Assembly: GCF_016745395.1 (NCBI RefSeq)
Contig: NZ_JAERVJ010000002.1
Span: forward strand, 1-64,000
Direction: 5' to 3'
DNA from: Methylocystis sp. Sn-Cys
GTDB taxonomy: Bacteria; Pseudomonadota; Alphaproteobacteria; Rhizobiales; Beijerinckiaceae
Length of the DNA: 64,000 nucleotides
Every line of letters starts with the position of its first letter. Position 1 is the first letter of the stretch. The translations under genes were made by a program, and so were the position numbers. Shown piece after piece: positions 17,381 through 27,320 of the stretch. A model generated the notes under the pieces. That model saw only the letters and a program-made list of their open reading frames with translations. It was not told the DNA's origin and did no database searches.

Positions 17381-17644
17381 CTACTCTTCCGGCTCGACCG
17401 CGCGCTCGCGCTCGCCAATCTCGCGCGAATGCGTCTCGGCTTCGACGCGGGCGAGGTTCAGGAAATAGGCGACCATCGGCATTTCGGATCGTCCGGCCAA
17501 TTGCGAAAGCTCGGAGGCCATGTCGGCGATATAGCTCGCCAATGCGGCCGCGTCTTCCTCGGCGCGCCGCTCGGGCGTTTCGGCTTCGCCCGCCTTTTTC
17601 CCTGCATGGGATGCGGGCGGGATAGGCGCAGTAGAACGAGCCAT
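17381..17644 (-). CDS. Small helical protein, unknown
   Basis: An 87-residue soluble protein with a disordered N-terminus (MARSTAPIPPASHAG), a charged helix and a conserved-looking stretch ALASYIADMASELSQLAGRS and VAYFLNLARVEAETHSRE. Probably all-helical. Rhizobiales genomes often carry such a short protein near dprA, as far as I recall; no function is known. The 200-bp gap after it (17645-17844) holds nothing I recognise beyond AT-rich promoter-like sequence. Confidence 0.65.
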   Translation of the reverse strand: MARSTAPIPPASHAGKKAGEAETPERRAEEDAAALASYIADMASELSQLAGRSEMPMVAYFLNLARVEAETHSREIGERERAVEPEE

Positions 17645-17844
17645 TCAGTTTGCCTCCCGCCGACGCAGCGCCTCTGCGAAGGTAATTAAAACTCGACCTT
17701 GACGTGTCTTTTTCTTAAAGCGCAGCCTATGGATGTCAAGTTTCAGTTTTCGCGGAAGAGTTGCATACATACAATCGGGGTCGCGTCTTGAATAAACTCT
17801 AGCGCTCGACCTTTCGCCTGCAATAGCGCCGCGAGCGTAAACAT

Positions 17845-18318
17845 TCAGTCGAGGCGCGACAGCCGGTCGAGCGCCCCTTGCAGAATATAGGCCGCCGCCA
17901 TGCGATCGACGACCTCGGCTCGTTTGGCCCGGGAGGCGTCCTGGGCGATAAGCTCGCGGGTGACGGCGGCGGTGGAGAGGCGCTCGTCCCAGAAGGCAAA
18001 GGGCAGGGACGTCAGCTTACGCAGATTTCTCATGAAAGCGCGGGTCGCCTGGGCGCGCGGACCCTCCGTGCCGTCCATATTGAGGGGCAGGCCGAAGATC
18101 AGCGCCTGGACGTCGAAATCGGCGGCGCGTTTCAGGAGCGCGTCCGCGTCGGTCGAGAATTTCACCCGCCGGATGGTGTCGAGCGGCGAGGCGAGGCGGC
18201 GCTCGACGTCGGAGAGCGCAAGGCCGATGGTTTTGGTCCCGAGATCGAGGCCCATCAACCGGCCCTTTGGGGGCAGGGCGCCTCCCAGCTCTTCGATCGT
18301 CGCGATCTTATTGCTCAT
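17845..18318 (-). CDS. ruvX: Putative pre-16S rRNA nuclease / Holliday junction resolvase YqgF
   Basis: A 157-residue RNase H-fold protein. Motifs: [19 protein letters not shown] (first catalytic Asp), [31 protein letters not shown] (catalytic Glu) and [16 protein letters not shown] (last Asp). YqgF is essential in E. coli and processes the 5' end of 16S rRNA. Start [11 protein letters not shown] gives the usual 15-20-residue leader before the fold. Divergent from gatC across 126 bp. Confidence 0.92.
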   Translation of the reverse strand: MSNKIATIEELGGALPPKGRLMGLDLGTKTIGLALSDVERRLASPLDTIRRVKFSTDADALLKRAADFDVQALIFGLPLNMDGTEGPRAQATRAFMRNLRKLTSLPFAFWDERLSTAAVTRELIAQDASRAKRAEVVDRMAAAYILQGALDRLSRLD

Positions 18319-18444
18319 GCTCTCCGCGCTACCATGCCGCCGGCTCAGGATAAACTCCCGCCCCTCTCTTTATCCACCCGCATTGCGCCCCTGCGCCCCA
18401 AGCGCTATAGCGCCGTAACAGGTTCATCCCGGCGGAGCTCTCAA

Positions 18445-18732
18445 ATGTCTGTCGATTCCGCGGTGGTTCGCCGCATCGCCCATCTTTCGCGCATCGCCGT
18501 CGACGAGAACGAGGTCGAGCGCCTGCGCGGCGAGATCAACGCCATTCTCCATTTCGTCGAGACGCTGAGCGAAGTGGATGTCGAAGGCGTCGAGCCGATT
18601 GCGTCGGTTCTGCCGATGCAAATGAAAAAGCGCGTCGACGTGGTCACGGACGGCGGCATCGCGGACGACGTGCTCGTCAATGCGCCGGCCAAGGAAGATC
18701 ACTACTTCGTCGTGCCCAAGGTGATCGAGTAA
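18445..18732 (+). CDS. gatC: Asp-tRNA(Asn)/Glu-tRNA(Gln) amidotransferase subunit C
   Basis: A 95-residue small subunit of the GatCAB complex, which amidates misacylated tRNA. It starts [20 protein letters not shown] and ends with the conserved [16 protein letters not shown]. Length is normal. The ATG follows CGGAGC. gatA starts 50 bp downstream; gatB lies separately at 21877, an arrangement common in Alphaproteobacteria. Confidence 0.95.
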   Translation: MSVDSAVVRRIAHLSRIAVDENEVERLRGEINAILHFVETLSEVDVEGVEPIASVLPMQMKKRVDVVTDGGIADDVLVNAPAKEDHYFVVPKVIE

Positions 18733-18782
18733 GATCGTCGCCCCGGCCGAAACGTCCCGCTCCTTATATATAAAGAGACTCG

Positions 18783-20267
18783 ATGTCCGATCTCATCCAT
18801 CTCACTCTCGCCGACGCGCGCGATGCGCTGAAGTCGAAGAAAATCTCGGCCGTCGAACTGACCAAGGCGCATCTTTCCGCCATGGAGAGCGCGCGGCTTC
18901 TCAACTGCTTCATCACCGAGACGCCCGATCTCGCGATGAAGCAGGCGCAGGCGAGCGACGCGCGGCTTGCCGGCGGCCAAGCAGGCCCGCTGGAGGGCGT
19001 GCCGCTCGGCATAAAAGATCTCTACTGCTCGAAGGGCGTGCGCACGACGGCGGCGAGCCGCATCCTCGATGATTTCACGCCGACTTATGAGTCGACGGTT
19101 TCGGCCAATCTGCTGCGCGACGGCGCGGTGACGCTCGGCAAGCTCAATCTCGACGAATTCGCCATGGGCTCGTCCAATGAGACGAGCGCTTTCGGTCCGG
19201 TGATATCGCCGTGGAAACGCAAGGGCGATCCCGACGCCAAGATCGTTCCCGGCGGTTCTTCGGGCGGCTCTTCCGCGGCTGTCGCGGCGCGTTTGTGCCT
19301 CGGCGCCACGGCGACCGACACGGGCGGCTCGATCCGCCAGCCGGCCGCGTTCACCGGCACCGTCGGCATCAAGCCGACCTATGGCCGCTGCTCGCGCTGG
19401 GGCATCGTCGCCTTCGCGTCGTCGCTCGATCAGGCCGGGCCGATCACGCGCACGGTACGCGACGCGGCGATCATGCTGCGCTCCATGGCGGGGCATGATC
19501 CGAAAGACACGACGAGCGTCGATGCGCCTGTGCCGGATTACGAAGCTGCGATCGGCGCCTCGGTGAAGGGCCGACGCATCGGCGTGCCGAAGGAATATCG
19601 CCTCGACGGCATCTCGGCCGAGATTGCCGCCTTTTGGGACCAGGGCGTCAAATGGCTGAAGGACGCGGGCGCCGAGATTGTCGAAATCTCGTTGCCGCAC
19701 ACGAAATACGCGCTCCCGACCTATTACATCATCGCGCCGGCGGAAGCCTCGTCGAACCTCGCCCGCTACGACGGCGTGCGCTACGGGCTGCGCGAGCAGG
19801 GCCGCGACATCATCGACATGTATGAGAAGACCCGCGCCAAGGGCTTCGGCGCGGAGGTGCGTCGGCGCATCATGATCGGCACCTATGTGCTGTCGGCCGG
19901 CTATTACGACGCTTATTATGTGCGCGCGCAGAAGGTGCGCAGCCTCATCAAGCGCGATTTCGATCAGGCTTTCGCGGCGGGAGTGGACGCCGTTCTGACG
20001 CCGGCGACGCCATCTACCGCCTTTGCGCAAGGCGAGCAGGGCTCGACCGACCCGGTCGAAATGTATCTCAACGACGTCTTCACGGTCACGGTGAACATGG
20101 CGGGACTGCCGGGCATCGCCGTGCCGGGGGGGCTCGCGGCCAATGGTCTGCCGCTCGGCCTGCAGCTCATCGGCCGCCCGTTCGACGAGGAGACGCTGTT
20201 CTCGCTCGCGCATGCGCTCGAGCAGGCGGCGCCGAAATTCGATTTCCCCGAACCCTGGTGGCGCTAA
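18783..20267 (+). CDS. gatA: Asp-tRNA(Asn)/Glu-tRNA(Gln) amidotransferase subunit A
   Basis: A 494-residue amidase-signature enzyme that releases ammonia from glutamine for tRNA amidation. The Ser-cisSer-Lys triad is visible: Lys in [12 protein letters not shown], cis-Ser and nucleophile Ser in [17 protein letters not shown] and [18 protein letters not shown]. Other core motifs are [17 protein letters not shown] and [11 protein letters not shown]. Its TAA shares its last A with the ATG of the following chorismate mutase gene. Confidence 0.96.
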   Translation: MSDLIHLTLADARDALKSKKISAVELTKAHLSAMESARLLNCFITETPDLAMKQAQASDARLAGGQAGPLEGVPLGIKDLYCSKGVRTTAASRILDDFTPTYESTVSANLLRDGAVTLGKLNLDEFAMGSSNETSAFGPVISPWKRKGDPDAKIVPGGSSGGSSAAVAARLCLGATATDTGGSIRQPAAFTGTVGIKPTYGRCSRWGIVAFASSLDQAGPITRTVRDAAIMLRSMAGHDPKDTTSVDAPVPDYEAAIGASVKGRRIGVPKEYRLDGISAEIAAFWDQGVKWLKDAGAEIVEISLPHTKYALPTYYIIAPAEASSNLARYDGVRYGLREQGRDIIDMYEKTRAKGFGAEVRRRIMIGTYVLSAGYYDAYYVRAQKVRSLIKRDFDQAFAAGVDAVLTPATPSTAFAQGEQGSTDPVEMYLNDVFTVTVNMAGLPGIAVPGGLAANGLPLGLQLIGRPFDEETLFSLAHALEQAAPKFDFPEPWWR

Positions 20268-20599
20268 TGAACAAGGCCGCCGCGGAGCCAAACATCGACG
20301 CGATGCGGGACGAAATGTCCGACGTGCGCCGCGTCATCGACGCGCTCGACGATGAGCTCGTCGCGCTGCTCGCCAAGCGCCAGCGCCAGATCGAGCGCGC
20401 CGCGAAAGTAAAGCCGGCGCTCGGCGTTCCGGCGCGCGTGCCGGACCGTGTGGACGAAGTGCTGGCGCGCGTCCTCGGCGCCGCGCGGCGCGAGGGTCTC
20501 TCGGTCGAGGTCGCCATGAATCTATGGACGGCGATCATCGAGTGGTCGATTTCCTATGAGGAGCGGCTGATGGGGGATCGGGCGCCGAAGGGGGAGTGA
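20267..20599 (+). CDS. Chorismate mutase (AroQ class)
   Basis: A 110-residue all-helical protein. Chorismate mutase converts chorismate to prephenate for Phe/Tyr synthesis. Family features are MSDVRRVIDALDDELVALLAKRQRQIERAAKVK in the first long helix (quoted in part: RRVIDALDDELVALLAKRQR), with the Arg/Lys active-site pattern, then VPARVPDRVDEVLARV, and a final helix with WTAIIEWSISYEERLMG. The start overlaps the gatA stop by one base (TAATG), so it is translated with the GatCA genes. That linkage is unusual metabolically but common in Rhizobiales as far as I recall. Confidence 0.82.
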   Translation: MNKAAAEPNIDAMRDEMSDVRRVIDALDDELVALLAKRQRQIERAAKVKPALGVPARVPDRVDEVLARVLGAARREGLSVEVAMNLWTAIIEWSISYEERLMGDRAPKGE

Positions 20600-20678
20600 G
20601 CCCCCGTGATTGACGCCCGGCGTTGCAGAGAGGTCGCCTGCTCGTTATCTTCATTTCGGATAACCGGAGGCGCGCTCC

Positions 20679-20939
20679 ATGTCGGACATCCTTCTGCATG
20701 ACGTCTCAGACGATCTGAGACGAAAGCTCGAAGAAAGAGCGCGCGCCCACAGGCGCACTCTCGCCGACGAGGCTGAACGGCTTTTGGAGAGCGCTCTGGC
20801 GGAGGCAGAATCTTCAGAAGCGGAGCCCCGGCAGCGGCTCGGCGCACTCTTGGCTGGGTTGTTTCCCGTCAAATATCGCGGCGACGATTTTGTGTCTCTC
20901 CGCGACCCAACGGAGCGGCCGCCACCGTTTGTCGAATGA
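20679..20939 (+). CDS. FitA/VapB-type ribbon-helix-helix antitoxin
   Basis: An 86-residue protein. The N-terminus MSDILLHDVSDDLRRKLEER with RAHRRTLADEAERLLESAL matches FitA-like (Arc/MetJ-type) antitoxins, which bind operator DNA as ribbon-helix-helix dimers. The C-terminus, LFPVKYRGDDFVSLRDPTER, would wrap the toxin. SD GGAGGCGC lies before the ATG. The stop overlaps the toxin start by four bases (ATGA), giving coupled synthesis. The pair is probably autoregulated from the 79-bp gap after the chorismate mutase gene. Confidence 0.85.
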   Translation: MSDILLHDVSDDLRRKLEERARAHRRTLADEAERLLESALAEAESSEAEPRQRLGALLAGLFPVKYRGDDFVSLRDPTERPPPFVE

Positions 20940-21355
20940 TCCTGCTCGACACCAATATTGTCTCGGAGTTCATCAAGCCCACGCCGAACGCGCGCGTCGA
21001 GGCGTGGCTGGACTCCCGCCCCCTTGAACATTTCTTCCTTTGCACCCCCGTTTTGGCCGAGCTGCGTTACGGCGCGGCTTTATTGGCGGCAGGCAGGAGA
21101 AAAAAGGCCTTCGAAGAAAGCTTCGATCGCCTCGAACAGGAGATATTCCGAGGTCGGATCCTCGTTTTTGATCTACCCTCGGCCCATAGATATGGCGTGT
21201 TTCGCGCTGACCGGCAAAGGCGCGGGCGCTCATTTGCCGTGGTCGATATCATGATAGCCGCAATCGCCTCCGCTCACACAATGACGCTAGCGACTCGCAA
21301 TACCAGCGATTTCGACGGCCTCGACGTCGCTTTGGTCGATCCCTTCACCGCCTGA
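20936..21355 (+). CDS. FitB/VapC-type PIN-domain toxin
   Basis: A 139-residue PIN ribonuclease. Acidic residues that bind the metal are visible: Asp in MILLDTNIVSEF, Glu in PVLAELRYG, Asp in VVDIMIAAIASAH and the closing ATRNTSDFDGLDVALVDPF. The family cuts specific RNAs when freed from the antitoxin encoded just upstream. Start ATG at 20936. A family D repeat follows ten bases after the stop. Confidence 0.88.
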   Translation: MILLDTNIVSEFIKPTPNARVEAWLDSRPLEHFFLCTPVLAELRYGAALLAAGRRKKAFEESFDRLEQEIFRGRILVFDLPSAHRYGVFRADRQRRGRSFAVVDIMIAAIASAHTMTLATRNTSDFDGLDVALVDPFTA

Positions 21356-21365
21356 TTGCGCGTCT

Positions 21366-21487
21366 CTAGCACGCTTTCTCATCGCTCGAACGGAATCATG
21401 CCAGTGATGAGAAAGTTCGGCAGATTCAAAAAGCGGGAGCGCATTCTTTTCCAAAAGTCTGTCAACTTTTGCGGAATGCGCTCTAGC
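21366..21487. repeat. Repeat family D, longest copy
   Basis: About 120 bp flanked by CTAG at both ends. It runs from CTAGCACGCTTTCTCATCGC through GGGAGCGCATTCTTTTCC to AAAAGTCTGTCAACTTTTGC and GGAATGCGCTCTAG. Inner inverted repeats are AAAGT-CTGTC-AACTTT and GAGCGCATTC/GAATGCGCTC. The right-hand CTA is the TAG stop of the gene at 21483-21788 read on the minus strand. Related copies: 30503-30612 and 12181-12218. Confidence 0.8.
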
Positions 21488-21788
21488 CCTCCGTCGCAGG
21501 CGGCTCCTCCTTCCCTTGGCGCGGCGTCCGCTTGATCCGCACGAAGCCATTCTTGATCGACCATCTCAGAAGTCGCCGCGACAGCCTGTCCGCCGCGCGC
21601 CAATGCGGGGCCAAGATCGCCAGCCCCACCGGCGCCATCCAGAGGCCAAAGAATGGCAGAGGCGACAGCAATGTTCCGCCGATGATGAGGCCTGCGCCGA
21701 CCGGCACGGCAATATGAGGCGGCGCGTCGCGAAAGCGGGCGATCAGGCCGTTTTTACGGTTCGCAGGCTGCTCGTTGTCCTTCGCCAT
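21483..21788 (-). CDS. Small membrane protein, unknown
   Basis: A 101-residue protein with a charged N-terminus ([20 protein letters not shown]) and a hydrophobic hairpin of two short helices (residues 27-61: [36 protein letters not shown]). The C-terminal part is basic and soluble. The layout resembles small PGPGW-type transmembrane proteins, but the motif itself is not seen. The stop codon lies inside the family D repeat. Start at 21788; an ATG 15 bases earlier is possible. Divergent from gatB. Confidence 0.6.
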   Translation of the reverse strand: MAKDNEQPANRKNGLIARFRDAPPHIAVPVGAGLIIGGTLLSPLPFFGLWMAPVGLAILAPHWRAADRLSRRLLRWSIKNGFVRIKRTPRQGKEEPPATEG

Positions 21789-21876
21789 GCGCCAGTCTCC
21801 CATGTGCGCCTTCTCGCCCGTTCCGCTCGCGCGCGCCGTGGTCTATATGAAAGGCCAAAGGTCTAGTGAGGAAAAT

Positions 21877-23346
21877 ATGGCGACACAGGCGGCTCCTTCG
21901 AAGCTCATTAAAGGCGCGACCGGCGACTGGGAAGTGATCATCGGCATGGAAATCCATGCGCAGGTGACGAGCAAGGCCAAGCTCTTCTCGGGCGCCTCTG
22001 CGGAATATGGCGGCGCGCCCAACGACCACGTCTCCCTGGTCGACGCGGCCATGCCGGGCATGCTGCCCGTCATCAACGAGGAATGCGTCAAGCAGGCGGT
22101 CCGCACCGGGCTCGGCCTCGAGGCGCAGATCAATCATCGCTCGGTCTTCGACCGTAAGAATTATTTCTATCCAGATCTGCCGCAGGGCTACCAGATCTCG
22201 CAGTTCAAGCATCCGATCGTGGGCGAGGGACAGGTCATTGTCGACGTGTCGCCGACCGAGCGCATCACCGTCGGCATCGAGCGCCTGCACCTCGAGCAGG
22301 ACGCCGGCAAGTCGCTGCATGATCTCTCGCCCAGCGAAAGCCACGTCGATCTCAACCGCAGCGGCGTCGCCTTGATGGAGATCGTGTCGAAGCCCGATTT
22401 GCGTTCGGCCGAAGAAGCGCGCGCTTATGTGACCAAGCTGCGCGCGCTGCTGCGTTACATCGGCTCTTGCGACGGAAATATGGAGCAGGGCTCGCTGCGC
22501 GCCGACGTCAATGTGTCGGTGCGCCGTCCCGGCGATCCGCTCGGCACGCGCTGCGAGATCAAGAACGTCAACTCCATTCGCTTCATCGGTCAGGCGATCG
22601 AGGTCGAGGCGCGCCGCCAGATCGGCATTCTCGAAGATGGCGGCAAGATCGATCAGGAGACGCGTCTCTTCGATCCGGGCAAGGGCGAGACGCGCTCCAT
22701 GCGCTCCAAGGAAGAAGCGCATGACTACCGCTATTTCCCCGACCCCGATCTGCTGCCGCTCGAATTCGACCAGGCATTCGTCGATGCGCTGAAGGCGGAG
22801 CTGCCCGAGCTGCCCGACGCCAAGCGCGCGCGCTTTATCGAGCAGTATGGCTTGCCGCCTTACGACGCCGGCGTGCTGGTGATGGAGAAGGCCAGCGCCG
22901 ACTTCTTCGAGGAGACCGCAAAGGGTCGCGACGCCAAGCTCGCGGCCAATTGGGTCATCAACGAGCTCTTCGGCCGGCTCAACAAGGAAGGCCTCGACGT
23001 CACGCGTTCGCCCGTGTCGGCGCAGGCGCTCGGCGCCATCGTCGATTTGATTTCGAGCAATGTCATCTCGGGCAAGATCGCCAAGGACCTCTTCGAGATC
23101 GTCTGGACCGAAGGCGGCGATCCGAGCGAGATCGTCGAGACGCGCGGCATGAAGCAGGTGACCGACACGGGCGCCATCGAAGCCGCGATCGACGCCGTCA
23201 TTGCCGCGAACCCCGATAAGGTCGAACAGGCGAAGGCAAAGCCAACCATGCTCGGCTGGTTCGTGGGACAGGTGATGAAACAGACCGGCGGCAAGGCGAA
23301 TCCGCAAGCCGTGAACGATCTGCTGAAACAGAAATTGGGCATCTGA
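21877..23346 (+). CDS. gatB: Asp-tRNA(Asn)/Glu-tRNA(Gln) amidotransferase subunit B
   Basis: A 489-residue tRNA-binding and kinase subunit of GatCAB. Motifs: [70 protein letters not shown] and [13 protein letters not shown]. It ends in the GatB/YqeY domain ([40 protein letters not shown]). The ATG at 21877 follows GTGAGGAAAAT. Family-typical length. Separated from gatCA by the chorismate mutase, toxin-antitoxin and small membrane protein genes. Confidence 0.96.
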   Translation: MATQAAPSKLIKGATGDWEVIIGMEIHAQVTSKAKLFSGASAEYGGAPNDHVSLVDAAMPGMLPVINEECVKQAVRTGLGLEAQINHRSVFDRKNYFYPDLPQGYQISQFKHPIVGEGQVIVDVSPTERITVGIERLHLEQDAGKSLHDLSPSESHVDLNRSGVALMEIVSKPDLRSAEEARAYVTKLRALLRYIGSCDGNMEQGSLRADVNVSVRRPGDPLGTRCEIKNVNSIRFIGQAIEVEARRQIGILEDGGKIDQETRLFDPGKGETRSMRSKEEAHDYRYFPDPDLLPLEFDQAFVDALKAELPELPDAKRARFIEQYGLPPYDAGVLVMEKASADFFEETAKGRDAKLAANWVINELFGRLNKEGLDVTRSPVSAQALGAIVDLISSNVISGKIAKDLFEIVWTEGGDPSEIVETRGMKQVTDTGAIEAAIDAVIAANPDKVEQAKAKPTMLGWFVGQVMKQTGGKANPQAVNDLLKQKLGI

Positions 23347-23378
23347 GCGACGCCCGTTTCGATCTGAATCGAATCACA

Positions 23379-23436
23379 ATCGGCTTCGGCTTGCGCGATT
23401 TTTCATTTAGCGCACTGCCGAAGCCGATATTTTTTT
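23379..23436 (+). terminator. Intrinsic terminator of gatB with long stem and loop
   Basis: Perfect 12-bp inverted repeat ATCGGCTTCGGC (23379-23390) and GCCGAAGCCGAT (23417-23428), with a 26-base loop and then ATTTTTTT. It lies 32 bp after the gatB stop. The large loop is unusual but the stem and T run are convincing. Confidence 0.75.
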
Positions 23437-23979
23437 GCTGTTGGGCCGCCTTCGCACAATTTTTTTTCGTTGTGTCGTTCAAGCGACAATGCATCTGAGA
23501 ACGCGACTCAGCCGTTGGCGAACGCGCCGAGTTCTGCGCTCCAAATCATTCGCCGCAGATCGCGTGCGATCCGCTGCGTCGATGTATTTCAGGAGCCGCT
23601 CGAGCGTTGCGCGCTGCCTTGACAAAATGCATCTCGACGCAAGCGACTGCGAAGAAAAACAAATAATTGAAATACATTAGCGTCTCGCTTTGTCGTCTTG
23701 GTTCGCCGTTGGATCGCTTGTCGCCTGCGTGCTGTGAAGCGCGAAAACGCGCGCGAATTTCGAATGCGCCGACGTCGGCGAAAGCATTCAGATTGCGTTT
23801 CGATAAGACATCGGAAGCGCTCATCTTCATTGTCGATCATCCAATGCGGCGATGCGAAAGGCGTTGTAACGCTTACTTGTCCGGTGGCGCCACTTGAACC
23901 AGCAATTAACCACGTTACGCTAATTGCGCGTATTGTCGGTCGACCATAATTCCGGCAATTCGGATCAAGGGGACTTATT
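23437..23979. other. Gene-poor 540-bp region before the H1-like gene
   Basis: No frame here has convincing codon use or a ribosome site. The sequence is less GC-rich than its surroundings, with T-rich stretches such as near 23431 and 23459. It must hold the promoter of the H1-like gene; an SD AAGGGGA is at 23968-23974. I saw no tRNA or known RNA. Confidence 0.4.
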
Positions 23980-24324
23980 ATGGCGAGAGCTACAACGAAG
24001 CGTAAGCCGGCCAAGAAGGCAGCGGCGAAGAAGGGTGCGCGCAAGGCCGCCACCAAGAAGGCGACAACCAAAAAACGCGCGACGAAGAAGACGGCCGCGA
24101 AGAAGGGCGCCCGCAAGACCGCCGTGAAGAAGACTGCTCGCAAGGCTGTCCGCAAGGTAGCGACGAAGAAGCGCGCCGCGACCAAGAAGGTGGCGACGAA
24201 AAAGCGCGCGACCAAGAAATCGACTGTCAAGAAGTCGACGGTCAAGAAGGCGGCCGCCAAGAAGCGCGCTCCCCGCAAGGTGAAGATCGCTCCGCCGGAA
24301 ACGCCGACCGAAGGCGCCGCCTAA
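23980..24324 (+). CDS. Histone H1-like, Lys/Ala-rich DNA-binding protein
   Basis: A 114-residue protein made almost wholly of Lys, Ala, Arg and Thr. It repeats the units AKKAAAKKGARK, TKKRATKK and KKSTVKK, ending in a short acidic tail (APPETPTEGAA). This resembles eukaryotic H1 tails and the bacterial HC1/HC2 and AlgP-type proteins that coat or compact DNA. It should bind DNA non-specifically. The repeat-rich sequence lets unrelated proteins score as similar, so the family name is descriptive. SD AAGGGGA precedes the ATG. A terminator follows directly, so it is monocistronic. Confidence 0.8.
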   Translation: MARATTKRKPAKKAAAKKGARKAATKKATTKKRATKKTAAKKGARKTAVKKTARKAVRKVATKKRAATKKVATKKRATKKSTVKKSTVKKAAAKKRAPRKVKIAPPETPTEGAA

Positions 24325-24327
24325 AGG

Positions 24328-24380
24328 CGTGTTCGTCATGCGCGATCGGAAGAGGGTCGCGCGTCACGAATGCGTTTTTT
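24328..24380 (+). terminator. Intrinsic terminator of the H1-like gene
   Basis: An 18-bp imperfect stem (24328-24345 with 24357-24374; one mismatch and three G-U pairs) followed by six T (24375-24380). It starts four bases after the stop codon. Confidence 0.8.
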
Positions 24381-24459
24381 GCGCAAGATCGCAATCGCCC
24401 GGGCGCGCGTTTTATCGCGCGGCCCGGGCGAAGTTGTTTTTGCGGCCAGCTTTCGGCGC

Positions 24460-24930
24460 TCAGCGCGTCAGACATTCTGTCGCGAAATCGCGCCACAGCG
24501 GCTGAGCGGCGCGTGACGCGCGCTTGTGCTTTTCCCATTCCTCGGCGCAGATGCGCATGCGTTCGCGCGCGGCGCGCGGCAGCATGGGCGGCGGCGTCGA
24601 CGTATCGACCGGCGGCAGCGGCGCCAATACGGCGCCCGCATCGGCTGGCGGCGCCGCCGGCGGTTGCTTCACGACGCCTTGGGGCGTCGTGGGCGTCGAC
24701 GGTTTCGCTGTTCCCGGTTTCGTCGTCGGCGACTTCTGTACGGCGGTCGCAGGCGCCTTGGGCTTCGCCGCCTGACTCTTCGGCTGACGGGGCGCAGCAG
24801 GCTGCGTGGGCTGCGTCTGCTGCGCAAATGCCGGCGCGGCTGCAAGGAGGCTGGCGCCGAGAATGGCGCAACGAAAAATGGCGGCGGGACTGGTGGAGAG
24901 CGTTGGCCGGAGGCGTTCCACGGCGATCAT
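24460..24930 (-). CDS. Secreted Pro/Ala-rich protein with C-terminal Cys motif, unknown
   Basis: A 156-residue protein with a signal peptide (about residues 1-36, cut in PAFAQQTQ), a long low-complexity Pro/Thr/Lys/Ala segment (38-110), and a conserved-looking end RERMRICAEEWEKHKRA plus PLWRDFATECLTR. The two cysteines (in RICAEEW and ATECL) may form a disulfide. Similar C-terminal motifs occur in many small Rhizobiales periplasmic proteins; function unknown. An ATG 21 bases upstream is an alternative start. Confidence 0.62.
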   Translation of the reverse strand: MIAVERLRPTLSTSPAAIFRCAILGASLLAAAPAFAQQTQPTQPAAPRQPKSQAAKPKAPATAVQKSPTTKPGTAKPSTPTTPQGVVKQPPAAPPADAGAVLAPLPPVDTSTPPPMLPRAARERMRICAEEWEKHKRASRAAQPLWRDFATECLTR

Positions 24931-25034
24931 TGCATGTTCCAATGCGCGCAAGGCTCACGCGCCATATCTGTCTATAGCGGAGTCGAATGGCGCCGTCCCG
25001 CGTGATAAGGCGTCCGCGACAAGAGGAGGCGTGA

Positions 25035-26051
<1,017 letters not shown>

Positions 26052-26054
26052 GGA

Positions 26055-26498
26055 TCAGGCGGCGCGATCGCGCAGATCGCGCACGCGGTCGTGGTTCTCC
26101 CGCACGCCGCGATATTGCCGATCGATGATCGCGTGCACGCGCGGCGGAAGCGGCTTGGCGACGGCGATCTCATACGCAGATTTGGCGACGTCTTCGCCGC
26201 GCTCGACCTCTTCCAGTATGGCTTTGTCACTCCGCGCGGTGACGAAGGATTTGAGATTGGTCCAGAGTCGATGCAGCGCGCCCGTGATGGAGCTCGACTG
26301 CGCCGGCGTGCCGCCGAGCTGCGCGATCTCCGACTCGAGCTCGCGCGCGCCGGTCGCGCAGCGTTGGGCCGCGCTCTGGAAGACAGTTTTGAGCTGAGGG
26401 TCGCGCGCTTGCTCGGCCGCGGTGAGAAAGCCTTTCTCGCCGTCGCGGCTGATCTCGACGAGATTGTTGAGCGTCTGAATGACTTCTTTGTTTTCCAT
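26055..26498 (-). CDS. DUF2383 / PA2169-family four-helix-bundle protein
   Basis: A 147-residue protein. It begins MENKEVIQTLNNLVEISRDG and continues EKGFLTAAEQARDPQLKTVF, the signature of the PA2169 family (DUF2383), predicted ferritin-like helical bundles. Family role is unclear, often stress-related. It ends with HAIIDRQYRGVRENHDRVRD. The ATG at 26498 follows AGGAGGCGCG; a longer frame upstream is a shadow. Upstream, 26499-26846 holds no gene I can support. Confidence 0.85.
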   Translation of the reverse strand: MENKEVIQTLNNLVEISRDGEKGFLTAAEQARDPQLKTVFQSAAQRCATGARELESEIAQLGGTPAQSSSITGALHRLWTNLKSFVTARSDKAILEEVERGEDVAKSAYEIAVAKPLPPRVHAIIDRQYRGVRENHDRVRDLRDRAA

Positions 26499-26846
26499 CG
26501 CGCGCCTCCTGCCGTTGGGTCTCGCGTGCGACGGAAACAAGAGGCGAGAGGCTTTGTTCCGGCGATCAGCGCGCCGCGCGCCGAGAGCCTCGATCGTCTC
26601 GCGCCAATCTCTGCATTCGCGCGCGCCACTCCTCTGGCGAAGCCGATCAGCGTCTCGGGAGCCGCGCGCAGGCCAGGGCAGGGCGCGAACGGGGCGCCGT
26701 CGGGAAACCAGAGCGGTCCCGTCTGGTCGTCCGGGCGTTTCGACGCCGAACGGGGTTGCCAAAGCCTGCCGCGCGTGGTTTGCCTGTTCGCCAAAGACGG
26801 CGCTTGATCGCCGCCATGCGCCAACCTCTCCGGTTCAGCCCCGACC

Positions 26847-27272
26847 ATGATGAGACGCCTGCTGCTCCCCGTTGTTGCAATGGGCCTGGCCCAGACGGCG
26901 CCGGCGCGCGCCGATTTTCGCCTGTGCAACAACACGAATGTCAGGGTGAGCGTCGCAATTGCCTATACGGACGGGAAAAACTGGCTTTCGGAAGGCTGGT
27001 GGAACCTGAGGCCCACCATCTGCGAGACGCTGCTGCGCGGGCCGCTCGCCGCGCAATTTTACTATGTCTATGCGATGGACGAGCGCGGCGGCGAGTGGAA
27101 GGGCAAGGCCTTCATGTGCACCCGCGACCGCGAATTCCGAATCGACGGACGCGAGGATTGCTTCGCACGAGGTTTCGAGCGGACGGGTTTCTTCGAGATC
27201 GACACCGGACGAGACGCCAAAAGCTGGACGGTGCAGCTCACCGATCCAAACGCCGCGCCGTCCGCCCAATGA
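26847..27272 (+). CDS. DUF1036-family secreted protein
   Basis: A 141-residue protein with a signal peptide (to about residue 22, PARA). The mature part starts DFRLCNNTNVRVSVAIAYTD and contains SEGWWNLRPTICETLL and YYVYAMDERGGEW, the DUF1036 pattern. Four cysteines (LCNNT, TICET, FMCTRD, EDCFARGF) are likely disulfide-bonded in the periplasm. Function unknown. It ends 48 bp before pyk on the same strand, so it may share a transcript with it. Confidence 0.87.
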   Translation: MMRRLLLPVVAMGLAQTAPARADFRLCNNTNVRVSVAIAYTDGKNWLSEGWWNLRPTICETLLRGPLAAQFYYVYAMDERGGEWKGKAFMCTRDREFRIDGREDCFARGFERTGFFEIDTGRDAKSWTVQLTDPNAAPSAQ

Positions 27273-27320
27273 CATAGAGCCGCGCTATAGCGGACACGAC
27301 AAAAGGATTCAGGAACGAAA

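Noticed and set aside
18702-21754. Long minus-strand frames opposite gatA (18702-20291) and, further on, gatB (21754-23307)
   Set aside because: Both are shadows of well-recognised genes on the plus strand.
23437-23830. Short frames in the region before the H1-like gene
   Set aside because: Odd composition, no ribosome sites, mutually overlapping on both strands; no evidence that any is real.
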